Assembly: GCA_900542525.1 (NCBI GenBank) | Contig: UQNZ01000004.1 | Span: 1-64,000 of the forward strand | Length of the DNA stretch: 64,000 bases | Reading direction: 5' to 3' | Source: an uncultured Eggerthella sp. | Lineage (GTDB): Bacteria > Actinomycetota > Coriobacteriia > Coriobacteriales > Eggerthellaceae | Part shown: positions 8,304 to 16,060 of the stretch, one piece after another | Layout of the letters: every line of letters begins with the position of its first letter | How positions within the stretch are numbered: the first letter of the stretch is position 1 | Notes under the pieces: generated by a model | Seen by the model: the letters and a program-made list of their open reading frames with translations, nothing else | Databases searched by the model: none | What the model was told of the DNA's origin: nothing | Translations under genes and position numbers: made by a program

Positions 8304-9032
8304 ATGACAGAGTTCTCGAAGATAGAGCGCAAAAACATAGAGTCCTGGTTATCGGCACCAAGATACAAAAGATATCTAGAGATTGCTGATGGAGACGATA
8401 GTGCTGCGCTTGATTTCTATCTTTGGAATATCGGGCTCGCCCAAGCGGTATTGCGTGACGTCTCCTTTTTCGAAGTAGCGCTTAGAAATTCATACAATCG
8501 CGAGATAGAAGAGAATTTCAATGGCGATGAACACTGGCTGCTCGATGCATCATCGCCATTAAGGAAACCGATTCTCAGAACCAACAAACGCGGACAGATT
8601 AATGATGCGAACAGGATCAATAGAAACATCATCGACCATTTGAAGGCCGGTCTCAGAGATAGCGCTACTCCTGACGATATTGTCTCCAACCTAACCTTAG
8701 GATTCTGGGCGCATATGACCGATCGCCATCACGAGCGCGTTCTATGGATTCCCATTCTTCATAAGGTGTGGCCAAAGGGTGCTTCTCGCAGCGACATCAA
8801 CTCGCGAATCGCGCAGATCAACAATGTACGCAACCGTGCGGCTCATCATGAGCATCTATTTGTGCCCGATGGTGAAACATGCTCGACTCTTGAGGCATGC
8901 AAGGATGCTGTTGAGCTCTTTTCGCGACTTGCCCCAGATGCATGCAGTTATGTGTACGGCGATAAAGATAGGATTTGCTCGGTCAGCGAATTCGTATCCA
9001 ACAATCCCGCGCCTTGTAAAGTTGTGATCTAG
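8304..9032 (+). CDS. Abi_2/AbiF-family HEPN protein
   Basis: A 242-residue all-alpha protein of the Abi family. The HEPN ribonuclease motif R-x4-H is visible as R176-NRAA-H181 in NNVRNRAAHHEHLF, and the N-terminal FYLWNIGLAQAVLRDVSFFEVALRN region (written here in parts: FYLWNIGLA, FFEVALRNSYN) is typical of AbiD/AbiF. Members cause abortive infection, probably by RNA cleavage. AAAGGA lies 5-6 nt before the ATG. A structured region directly upstream may encode a regulatory RNA. The gene converges with the helicase gene and abuts it with no gap. Confidence 0.85.
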   Translation: MTEFSKIERKNIESWLSAPRYKRYLEIADGDDSAALDFYLWNIGLAQAVLRDVSFFEVALRNSYNREIEENFNGDEHWLLDASSPLRKPILRTNKRGQINDANRINRNIIDHLKAGLRDSATPDDIVSNLTLGFWAHMTDRHHERVLWIPILHKVWPKGASRSDINSRIAQINNVRNRAAHHEHLFVPDGETCSTLEACKDAVELFSRLAPDACSYVYGDKDRICSVSEFVSNNPAPCKVVI

Positions 9033-11978
9033 CTACTTCATCCACCAAGCGCTTCTGCCCTTGGTGGCTTTGCCACCGCTTTCGCGATATTTGAAGCTTG
9101 CTCCCTGCTTGTTGAGCTCACTGATAGCCATGACAATCTTTCGGTCTCCGATCACCCAAAGATTACCACCCGTATCTCGCTTGTCGATGAGCTCAAGACC
9201 AGCTGCTTCAATGGCCGGAATGAGCCAGCCGTCATCGGCGGCTTCATTGACATCCTCAACTTCGGAAGTTGCTGAAGGGTCGCTTGGGTTTTCAGGGATG
9301 TCTTCTTTCTCATCGCTTATGACGGTTTCAGCAGCCTTTTCATCAACTCTAGAAGCGCCCTCGTCTCGTGGCGCTTGAGGCCGTCGTCTATCCAGACCAT
9401 TCGGGAAGATCAACGAATCTTGTTGAGCGGCCTCCAGGTAGTCGATCTCGCTCAAAGATGTATCGAACAAGCCAACGTGCTCGCCCCTATGTTTGTTGAT
9501 GCCGGTATAGGTAAGACTCGCATCCTCGTAGCGACGGAACTTGTAGACCGCATCGTTCATGAGCCCGTTATTGAAGACTCCAAGCGACACGAGTAGTTCA
9601 AAGTCCCTGACTGAAAGCCCTGTCACTTTATAGAACAGCCCTGGCTCAAGCTGCGTGATGACGTCTTGCAGCGTTTGCTCGCGGAAGTCGGTCAGATACA
9701 TGAAGACGGGGATTCGCGTGGCAAATTTGATCAGCTTTTCTTGGATTTCCTTGCGTTTGCTCTTGTATTCCTTTTCCTCTTCGGAGAGCTCTTTCTTCTC
9801 TTTCTTAGTGAGCTCTCGATCATCTTCGGCTGCTTGCTTCTTGGCTTTCTTCACAGCCTCAGACTTATTGATAATGGTCTCAATGTCTTGATTAAGGCTA
9901 CGGAAGCCCTCTATGCTCATAAGCGCGCGCAAGGCTTCCTCGTTGTTGAGGATGCGCGAGAGCGTGTCATTATCGACATTCACCAGAAGCGCGCTCTCCC
10001 AGCGACGAGCAAGCAGCGTGGCGGAGGTACCAGCCATGGCAATATCGAGGATTTCGGCCGCGCTCACTTGCTTCATGGCGCTTCCGTCGTATGCGAGGAC
10101 GGGCAGGAAGTCGATGAACTCGCCGACCTTCTGCTCGGGGCTCACGTTGCCTGTGGAGAGGCGGCAGCTGTAGTCAGAAACCATGCGCAGAGACCTGTCG
10201 AGCGCGAAGTCGAACACGTAGCATTCCTGCTTGATGACCTCTTCTTCACCGTTGTCGCCTTTAACAGTCCAAGGGCTCTGCACGCGGAAGGCAGCCTGAA
10301 AGTAGGTCTCGGGGCTTCGCATGTTTGTGAGCATGAAGATGCCCGTCCAAGGCTTCACGGTAACGCCAGTCGTGAGCTTGCCACATGTGAGCGTAATGGT
10401 CTTCGATTTCAAGGGATCCTGCATGGTCTCTTGCACGCGCTCTAGGGCAGCAAGGCCAACACCAGCCTCGACTCCAGCGGCTACGTTGATCTGATAATCC
10501 TGGAAGAACGCGTTCTGCGGTTCGTTCAGAAGGTTGCGCATGGCATAGCAGGAATTCACGCGCGGGAGATACCAGACGGTGTGATTCAGCACATTCAATA
10601 AGCGCGTGTCTGAATAAGGCAATGCGGGCTTTTGTGCTCCAAGCTTCAGGTCATCGTGAGATTGCGGCATATAAGAACCTCTCATGAGGTTCAGCCACTT
10701 CTGCACATGTTCTTTCATGACGAACTCGGCACTATCTCCCTCACCCCCAGCTTCGAAGAATGCGTTGAGATCGAAGGAGTTGTACTCGCCGCCACGGGCG
10801 ACATCGATTATCTCGTCGGGCACCTTATATGTGAGCATGACCATGCGCGGAAGCGATGCGTAGGGGTTGGGGTCGTCGAGATGCGCAGCCGGCCACATCT
10901 CCTTGGCAGCTTGCTCGTCAGAGTAGGTCCAGTTGTAGATCTGCTCCTCGATGAACTCACCCGATGCTAAAGCGCGGAAGGGTGTTCCCGACAGGAAGAG
11001 ATAGTGTTTCGTGGTAATAGGAAGATATGTCTCGTCATATTCGAACATATCCTTCACTTTGGTTTCGGCGGCTGTCGAAACCATTTCTTCAGTAGTATTG
11101 AGCTCGTCTTCGTCCTCTTGCATGAAGAGATTCTTGGAGTTCTCGTTCCAAGCCCCAAAGTGGTATTCGTCAAACACGACCAAATCCCACTCGGTCAGAT
11201 GCACCCATTCATTGCGGGGCTTTATACCGCCCGTGCTCTTATCTCGACCCATGAAGTCCTGGAAGCTACCGAAGCAAACAATAGGTCTATCTTGATTCGC
11301 GTCTTCGAACTGCAAGCCCTCACGGGTGACGAATTGCCACCCCTCGAAGTCTACGTGGCACATGAGGTCGTCATGCCATGCAGCTTGCACAGCTGGCTTG
11401 AAGGTGAGCACGAGCACTCGCTTGGCATCCATGCGCTTTGCAAGCTGGTAGGTTGCGAAGGTCTTTCCGAAGCGCATCTTGGCATTCCAGAGAAACTTCG
11501 GAGCGCGATTAGGATTCTCTCGTTCAACCGACCCGTAGTAATCGAGCGTTTTCTCGACAGCACGGCGCTGCTCGGGTCTCATTGAGAAGTCTTGCGTACG
11601 TTCTTCTTCGTTGTCTGTTCTATCTCGAACGGCAAGCCATGCTGCTCTGAGCTCATCGACAGTGCAGCGAACCCATTCGGTCTTCTTGCCGTCTGCATCT
11701 CGAAGGCGCATATGTCCGTATTGTTCGAGCTTGTCGTGGACTGGATGATCGAGGAAGGACGTTCCATCAGAGCGGACCGCTGACTCCAAAAAGACGACTT
11801 CATAGGGCCTCGTGCCTGGCTTGAGTGTCGGGTAATGCTCGTGCATGCGCTTGTCGATGGTGCGAGCTGTGAAACCGACTTTGATCAATCCTTCAAGCTC
11901 AGGGTTATTAGGCTCTGTGTAGCCATAGATAATCGGTATTGCATCGGGCTTTTGCGGAAAGAAGTCTTGTTTGCTCAT
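9033..11978 (-). CDS. GIY-YIG/T5orf172 nuclease fused to SF2 helicase
   Basis: A 981-residue protein. The N-terminus (about 12-100) starts IPIIYGYTEP and continues GLIKVGFTART, which matches the GIY-YIG-like T5orf172 fold. A superfamily 2 helicase follows: Walker A NAKMRFGKT (165-173), motif II DEYH (270-273), motif III SGTP (330-333), and later TTGVTVKPW and RSPETYFQAAFRVQSP, motifs V/VI. A charged coiled coil near residues 690-750 separates the helicase from a C-terminal region. It is the likely restriction/translocation subunit of the operon running from 14924 to 9033, acting on DNA lacking the methylation made by its partners. It overlaps the upstream membrane-protein gene by 4 bp. Confidence 0.85.
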   Translation of the reverse strand: MSKQDFFPQKPDAIPIIYGYTEPNNPELEGLIKVGFTARTIDKRMHEHYPTLKPGTRPYEVVFLESAVRSDGTSFLDHPVHDKLEQYGHMRLRDADGKKTEWVRCTVDELRAAWLAVRDRTDNEEERTQDFSMRPEQRRAVEKTLDYYGSVERENPNRAPKFLWNAKMRFGKTFATYQLAKRMDAKRVLVLTFKPAVQAAWHDDLMCHVDFEGWQFVTREGLQFEDANQDRPIVCFGSFQDFMGRDKSTGGIKPRNEWVHLTEWDLVVFDEYHFGAWNENSKNLFMQEDEDELNTTEEMVSTAAETKVKDMFEYDETYLPITTKHYLFLSGTPFRALASGEFIEEQIYNWTYSDEQAAKEMWPAAHLDDPNPYASLPRMVMLTYKVPDEIIDVARGGEYNSFDLNAFFEAGGEGDSAEFVMKEHVQKWLNLMRGSYMPQSHDDLKLGAQKPALPYSDTRLLNVLNHTVWYLPRVNSCYAMRNLLNEPQNAFFQDYQINVAAGVEAGVGLAALERVQETMQDPLKSKTITLTCGKLTTGVTVKPWTGIFMLTNMRSPETYFQAAFRVQSPWTVKGDNGEEEVIKQECYVFDFALDRSLRMVSDYSCRLSTGNVSPEQKVGEFIDFLPVLAYDGSAMKQVSAAEILDIAMAGTSATLLARRWESALLVNVDNDTLSRILNNEEALRALMSIEGFRSLNQDIETIINKSEAVKKAKKQAAEDDRELTKKEKKELSEEEKEYKSKRKEIQEKLIKFATRIPVFMYLTDFREQTLQDVITQLEPGLFYKVTGLSVRDFELLVSLGVFNNGLMNDAVYKFRRYEDASLTYTGINKHRGEHVGLFDTSLSEIDYLEAAQQDSLIFPNGLDRRRPQAPRDEGASRVDEKAAETVISDEKEDIPENPSDPSATSEVEDVNEAADDGWLIPAIEAAGLELIDKRDTGGNLWVIGDRKIVMAISELNKQGASFKYRESGGKATKGRSAWWMK

Positions 11979-12556
11979 AGAATGACCTTAAATGTGATTA
12001 CAAATACCAGGATGTCGAGAAGCGCCAATAAGATCGAAACCAGAAGTGCGATACTCGCGCCTTTATTCAATAAGCGAATTAAATCGTTTCGTTCTTTTGT
12101 ACTGGCGTAATGCGCTTGAAGTGAGTCAGCATAGTTGCGTGCGGAAGAATATGAGGCGCTGAAAGTCTCGTCGCTATTCACTGAAGTCAATAAGCCATCG
12201 CAGTATTCTCTTAAATCCTTGGGTGGGCTTAGCTGCTTGTAGTGATATCTGAATTGAGCGCAAAGAGCAAATATCAAGGCTACAGCCTGTCCAATCAGTG
12301 AAAGAACCGTCAACACATAGCAGAAGACTGGACAGGGTGATTCTATGTTTGAATTTGCCCCCAGCCCGACGGCTGTCAAAAGAGCAATTGATGTGATTGA
12401 TATTCCTGTAAGAAGGTATCCAGACTGCCGCAACAAAGAGTCATATCTTGCGCTCTCCATCTCGCAGGATTTATCTGCAAGTCTATACAGAAGCTCCGCA
12501 GTTTGTGCTTCTGTCATCGATTTCGAGTTATTTGCTTCTTGTATTTCGGTCATCAT
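11975..12556 (-). CDS. Multi-TM protein inside restriction operon
   Basis: A 193-residue protein with three clear hydrophobic segments (about 47-67, 77-100 and 166-192) and a soluble alpha-helical stretch between them. The architecture is reminiscent of SLATT-type small membrane proteins that serve as effectors in nucleotide-signalling or defence loci, but no diagnostic motif was recognised and this is only an analogy. It is coupled by a 4-bp overlap to the helicase-nuclease and lies downstream of the methylase genes, so it is part of the same operon. It could be a membrane effector. Confidence 0.7.
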   Translation of the reverse strand: MMTEIQEANNSKSMTEAQTAELLYRLADKSCEMESARYDSLLRQSGYLLTGISITSIALLTAVGLGANSNIESPCPVFCYVLTVLSLIGQAVALIFALCAQFRYHYKQLSPPKDLREYCDGLLTSVNSDETFSASYSSARNYADSLQAHYASTKERNDLIRLLNKGASIALLVSILLALLDILVFVITFKVIL

Positions 12557-12635
12557 TGTTTCCAGATCTAGTCTCGTAGCTAGGAGCTGGTTGAGTTGGA
12601 GGCTGAGGTTTTGGCTTCTCGTCTTTATCGGACAT
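12528..12635 (-). CDS. Small proline-rich ORF, 35 residues
   Basis: An ATG at 12635 is preceded by AAAGGAGAAGCT, one of the better ribosome binding sites in this operon. It opens a 35-codon frame coding a proline- and charge-rich peptide (MSDKDEKPKPQPP at its start). It overlaps the start of the 193-residue membrane-protein gene in another frame, so it may be a real small protein or a leader that couples translation. It is too short for any family assignment. Confidence 0.45.
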   Translation of the reverse strand: MSDKDEKPKPQPPTQPAPSYETRSGNNDDRNTRSK

Positions 12636-12655
12636 AGCTTCTCCTTTATGCGCGT

Positions 12656-14233
12656 CTATTCTGAAAGCTCCATTGGCTTGATTAACGAGTCGATGAACTT
12701 CTGCTCCTCTTCAGTAATTCCATACTTTTCATAAAGCTCATCATCAGTCCAGGGTTTAGAGAAATCTTGGATAGGGACGAACCCATAGACTTTGCTTGTT
12801 GCGTGCTGAGATGGTTTTTTGAGTAAGACCATGAATCTGAAAAACTTTGTTGAGATATAGCTAATGACATTTTCGGCCTCTTGTTTTGTATCAAAGGGTC
12901 CGATGACTAAATACGTTTCAGTGCAGACAGTGCTAGGCTCTCCTAGAAAAGGTTTTCCAATAATCGGATGAGGAAAAGCGTCGCTACCACTTCCAGCTTC
13001 AGGAATGAAAACCTTCCATTTGTTTATCCATTCAGTGTTTTTGTTAATCCTTCCTCTTTCGATGAAAGAAGTGCCTCCGTTTTCAAAGAGTTTTAATCCG
13101 CTTTTATCGGTTCCTCGATATAGCGTATCGAGTCCGAATGGTTTTCTTGCGCTAACGAGATCGCTAAATGGGTCTACCATTTCTTTCTGAACTTTACGCA
13201 ATACACCTATTCCTGCGTTCCATCGAATGAAAGTGTCACAGCCTTCCTCAAGAAGAGGTCTCTCCGATTGCGAGAATTGCGGAGACACATCGTTGTTAAT
13301 GACAAGACAGTCGCCTGGATGATCGCGGTCCCAAAGGAAATAACATATTCCGCCCTTGATCTGCACACCGGGGAATACAGCGGTAGCATCTGCGAAGTCA
13401 ACTATTGTTCTTAATCGATTGTCATTGAGCATTGCATTGCGGAAGTTATCCAGCCCTTTTCCGCCAGCAAACCATCTAGCTGGAATAATCATCATTAAAA
13501 AACGAGGGTTTAATTTCATTGCTTGTTCAACAAATAGATGATAAATAGGCGAGGCGCTTACTCGATAACCTCCATCGCTCATCTGATACGGTGGGTTTCC
13601 AATGATCACATCGAACTTCATATCGAAGACCTCTTCCGGATTGTCTAAGTGAATGAATTCATAGGCGTATTGCTCTTTGCCCTCTTCGCGGTCGTACTCA
13701 CCTTCTGAGGCTCCGCAATAGGCGCATTTGCCGTTCTTCCAGGTGTGCTGCATTTGCTTATAGTCGATGCGCCCTTCGGGATTGTCGAAGCGCACGACGG
13801 AATATTCGCTTTGGGGATACTTGCTGCAGTAGATGCTTCGACGTGAAAGAAGACTTGTGAGCTCCGTGATGGCAATACCGAAGACTTGGTTCTTGAATAC
13901 ATGCTCTATCACGTCTTCGAGCATGTTCTGAAACGCGATGTCGCGCCCATCAAGCTTGTCGCCAGCTCGAAGCTTCTCGTTAATCTCGTATGAGATCTGT
14001 TCGTAGTTTGGAAGCTGTGCTTCGATAAGCCGCTTTGCGATCTCGCGCAGGAAAACACCGGATTTGCAAGCAGGATCGAGGAAGGTTGCGTTCTTGTCAC
14101 TCCAAATCTCCTTCGGGAGCATATCCAGCATCTGGTTAACTACCTCGGGCGGTGTGAACACCTCGTCGTTGGAGAGGTTGGCAAGGCAGCTCAGCACATC
14201 GGGGTTGTAAGTCGCCGAGAACAGATCACTCAC
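12656..14233 (-). CDS. Eco57I-type N6-adenine DNA methyltransferase
   Basis: A 525-residue gamma-type adenine methylase. Motif I appears as D53PACKSG59 and motif IV as NPPY (213-216) in VIIGNPPYQMSD. The C-terminal half (FIERGRINKN onward) is a likely target-recognition region. K57 replaces the usual glycine of the DPxCGSG loop, an unusual change in the SAM-binding loop. A CxxC (170-173) sits just before motif IV. It starts with GTG overlapping the upstream methylase gene by 8 bp. It would modify host DNA at the site attacked by the helicase-nuclease. Confidence 0.87.
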   Translation of the reverse strand: MSDLFSATYNPDVLSCLANLSNDEVFTPPEVVNQMLDMLPKEIWSDKNATFLDPACKSGVFLREIAKRLIEAQLPNYEQISYEINEKLRAGDKLDGRDIAFQNMLEDVIEHVFKNQVFGIAITELTSLLSRRSIYCSKYPQSEYSVVRFDNPEGRIDYKQMQHTWKNGKCAYCGASEGEYDREEGKEQYAYEFIHLDNPEEVFDMKFDVIIGNPPYQMSDGGYRVSASPIYHLFVEQAMKLNPRFLMMIIPARWFAGGKGLDNFRNAMLNDNRLRTIVDFADATAVFPGVQIKGGICYFLWDRDHPGDCLVINNDVSPQFSQSERPLLEEGCDTFIRWNAGIGVLRKVQKEMVDPFSDLVSARKPFGLDTLYRGTDKSGLKLFENGGTSFIERGRINKNTEWINKWKVFIPEAGSGSDAFPHPIIGKPFLGEPSTVCTETYLVIGPFDTKQEAENVISYISTKFFRFMVLLKKPSQHATSKVYGFVPIQDFSKPWTDDELYEKYGITEEEQKFIDSLIKPMELSE

Positions 14234-14924
14234 AGTTCATCACCTCGTAGAAGCTCGTGAGCGGGTATTCGGTTATGGGCTTGGGTATGAAGGCCTGGGT
14301 CTCCTCGTCGTATTCCCATTCGGTTCGAGGATTGATGCCCCCGTCCTCTGCGATATCTCCAAATAGCGATAGGGTTTCTTTCGGCTCGACGTTGCCTTCG
14401 AGCATCTCGTCCAGACGGAAGTCGCGGCGCTTAACTTTGTCGCCTGTAACAAGCGACCATTCCGAGAAGATGATGGGATTGCCTTTGGCATCGAGCATCG
14501 TGAGCGCGTCGCCGTTGAGGATGTTTCGGGTTAAGACAAAGCTGATCGCCCCAAGGAACCTAGGATCGCCATCTGTCTTGACGACTTTTTTCCACGCTTT
14601 TTCAACTATCGACAAGAGACGATCGCGACAATCAGCAGCGTTGTCAGCAAGGAGTTCAACGCCGTAGATGCTCCCAACAGCAACGAAGGCGTATTTCTCC
14701 CAGTCACGCGGGCTCTTGCCGTAGCGCTGTGTCACCACGGCGATCTTTCGTCTGAGTATCTCGGCAAGGAAATTGCCGTCGCCGCAAGCGGGCTCAAGGA
14801 AGCGGGAGTCGATGCGCTCGGTCTCTTGTTTCACCATGTCCAGCATGGCGTTGACCTCGCGCTCGTTTGTAAAGACTTCGCCGTGATCGGCGACACGTTG
14901 TTTCGACTTGACCTGCTCTGCCAT
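14226..14924 (-). CDS. Short methylase-like protein without NPPY motif
   Basis: A 232-residue protein from the ATG at 14924, which has GGGAG five bases upstream; a GTG six bases further upstream lacks this. It has the SAM-binding motif I EPACGDG (44-50) preceded by HGEVFTNEREVNAMLDM, and the second methylase begins with the closely similar NDEVFTPPEVVNQMLDM. The two genes are therefore probably related. No (D/N)PPY catalytic motif is present, so this subunit probably binds SAM or DNA without catalysis and may form a heterodimer with the next protein. It is the first gene of the operon and lies directly downstream of the invertible-looking promoter segment. Confidence 0.8.
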   Translation of the reverse strand: MAEQVKSKQRVADHGEVFTNEREVNAMLDMVKQETERIDSRFLEPACGDGNFLAEILRRKIAVVTQRYGKSPRDWEKYAFVAVGSIYGVELLADNAADCRDRLLSIVEKAWKKVVKTDGDPRFLGAISFVLTRNILNGDALTMLDAKGNPIIFSEWSLVTGDKVKRRDFRLDEMLEGNVEPKETLSLFGDIAEDGGINPRTEWEYDEETQAFIPKPITEYPLTSFYEVMNCE

Positions 14925-14962
14925 CCACACTCCCGAGGGTCCGTGCGAAATGGCGATTGATT

Positions 14963-15087
14963 AAAAACGTAGACGTTATTTGGCTCTAGGCACCGTTAGG
15001 GTAAAATCATTCTTATACAGGTAAGATGCGAATATGTCGATACCGAAAAAAGCGGCTTTTTGGGCTTCAAATAACGTCTACGTTTTT
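14963..15087. repeat. Inverted repeats flanking a promoter segment
   Basis: A perfect 20-bp repeat lies at 14963-14982 and inverted at 15068-15087, enclosing 85 bp. Each arm contains an imperfect dyad, AACGT and ACGTT around a central AG (CT in the other arm). A two-base asymmetric centre is what small serine recombinases use as crossover overlap. A serine recombinase gene begins its 3' end 27 bp to the right. The enclosed segment holds a near-consensus promoter. The layout predicts an invertible on/off switch; inversion itself is inferred, not shown. Confidence 0.7.
15012..15040 (-). promoter_or_regulatory. Promoter inside inverted-repeat segment
   Basis: Read on the minus strand, TCGACA (15040-15035) and TATAAG (15017-15012) are separated by exactly 17 bp. 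Each matches the sigma-70 consensus at 5 of 6 positions. It points at the methylase operon; transcription would start near 15005 and run through the left repeat before the ATG at 14924. If the segment flipped, the promoter would point into the 3' end of the recombinase gene, antisense. Confidence 0.72.
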
Positions 15088-15113
15088 GAGGTGTGAAAAA
15101 GCCTTAATAACCA

Positions 15114-15728
15114 TCAGGCGGTCTCGCTTAGCAATGCTTTCCGGTCTTCTTTCATCCAAGTATCGAATGTCGTGATGCTGATCTTCAGGCGATCTGCCGC
15201 CTCTTTGCGCGTGATCGCGCCAGATTCGTAGGCGCGCTTCGTCTTGAGATAAATACCTGGTCGCTCGATCTTGGGTCTTCCAAACCTGACACCGCGCGCT
15301 TTTGCGGACGCTATTCCTTCGGCCTGTCTCTGTTTGATGTTCTCGCGCTCTACTTGAGCGACATATGAGAGAAGCTGAAGCACCACATCGGTGATGAAGA
15401 TGCTCGTGATCTCTCCTTTGTCGTTTCGCGTGTCGAGCAATGGCATGTCGAGCACGACAATATGAGCGCCTTTCTTCTGCGTGATAGATCGCCACTCTTC
15501 GATGATTTCTTGGTAGTTTCGTCCCAGCCGATCTATCGACTTGACGAAGATCACATCGCCAGGCTTGAGCCTTCGCATCAGGCGGCGGTAGGAGGGGCGG
15601 TTGAAATCCTTTCCGCTTGCCTTATCAGTGAAGATTGCGTCGTCGCTCAAGCCAAGCTCTCGAAGCGCGTCTAATTGTCTTGCAAGACTCTGGTCTTTGG
15701 CAGAGACTCGCGCATATCCATAGTCCAT
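15114..15728 (-). CDS. Small serine recombinase (resolvase/invertase)
   Basis: A 204-residue recombinase of the resolvase/invertase family. The N-terminal catalytic domain has S9 in YGYARVSAKDQ, followed by VKSIDRLGRN, the arginine-containing catalytic segment. The long helix E region is about 100-140, and a C-terminal helix-turn-helix (about 165-195: AITRKEAADRLKIS) binds DNA. Length is typical of DNA invertases and Tn3-type resolvases, not of large serine integrases. The gene lies between inverted repeats on its 3' side and a palindrome cluster on its 5' side, so its sites could be either or both. Confidence 0.92.
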   Translation of the reverse strand: MDYGYARVSAKDQSLARQLDALRELGLSDDAIFTDKASGKDFNRPSYRRLMRRLKPGDVIFVKSIDRLGRNYQEIIEEWRSITQKKGAHIVVLDMPLLDTRNDKGEITSIFITDVVLQLLSYVAQVERENIKQRQAEGIASAKARGVRFGRPKIERPGIYLKTKRAYESGAITRKEAADRLKISITTFDTWMKEDRKALLSETA

Positions 15729-15763
15729 GAATGATTCCTTTCTTGCGAGATTGATTAAGGGGC

Positions 15764-15931
15764 GCGGGGGATCCCCCGCAAACTGGTTGGCGGATGGCTG
15801 CAGCCGTTGCCGACCAGTTTCCCGAATTCGGGCAAGTTGCTATGATGCGGGCGAAGACGTAATACGTCATAGGCTACTTGCTAGAATTCGCCATAGCGGC
15901 CCGCAAACGCAATACGCTATGGGCTACTTGC
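15764..15931. repeat. Cluster of palindromes and direct repeats
   Basis: Within 170 bp lie GCGGGGGATCCCCCGC (15764-15779), a 12-bp stem with one mismatch (15780-15791 with 15809-15820) enclosing GGCTGCAGCC (15796-15805), CCCGAATTCGGG (15821-15832), GACGTAATACGTC (15856-15868), and CCATAGCG/CGCTATGG (15891-15898, 15915-15922). A 25-bp direct repeat with about 21 matches lies at 15857-15881 and 15907-15931. It sits between the recombinase and RepA-like ATPase genes. Possible roles are a replication origin, transfer origin or resolution site. No gene was seen in 15729-16060. Confidence 0.7.
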
Positions 15932-16060
15932 AAATAAAGTCTTCTAAGGCCTTAGAACGGCTCTCAATGAGTCTGTCTTCGAATTTGAATCAAATGAGCT
16001 TTCTGAGGGCTTTTGATTGCCTTATGGAATGAAAGCCGTGAAGGCAGTGAAAGCTGATTG

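Noticed and set aside
9666..10445. Long plus-strand ORF (259 codons)
   Set aside because: It is antisense to the helicase-nuclease gene, which has clear motifs; the ORF has none.
14963..15087. Inverted-repeat segment as a MITE
   Set aside because: No target-site duplication is visible, the segment carries a functional-looking promoter, and a serine recombinase is adjacent.
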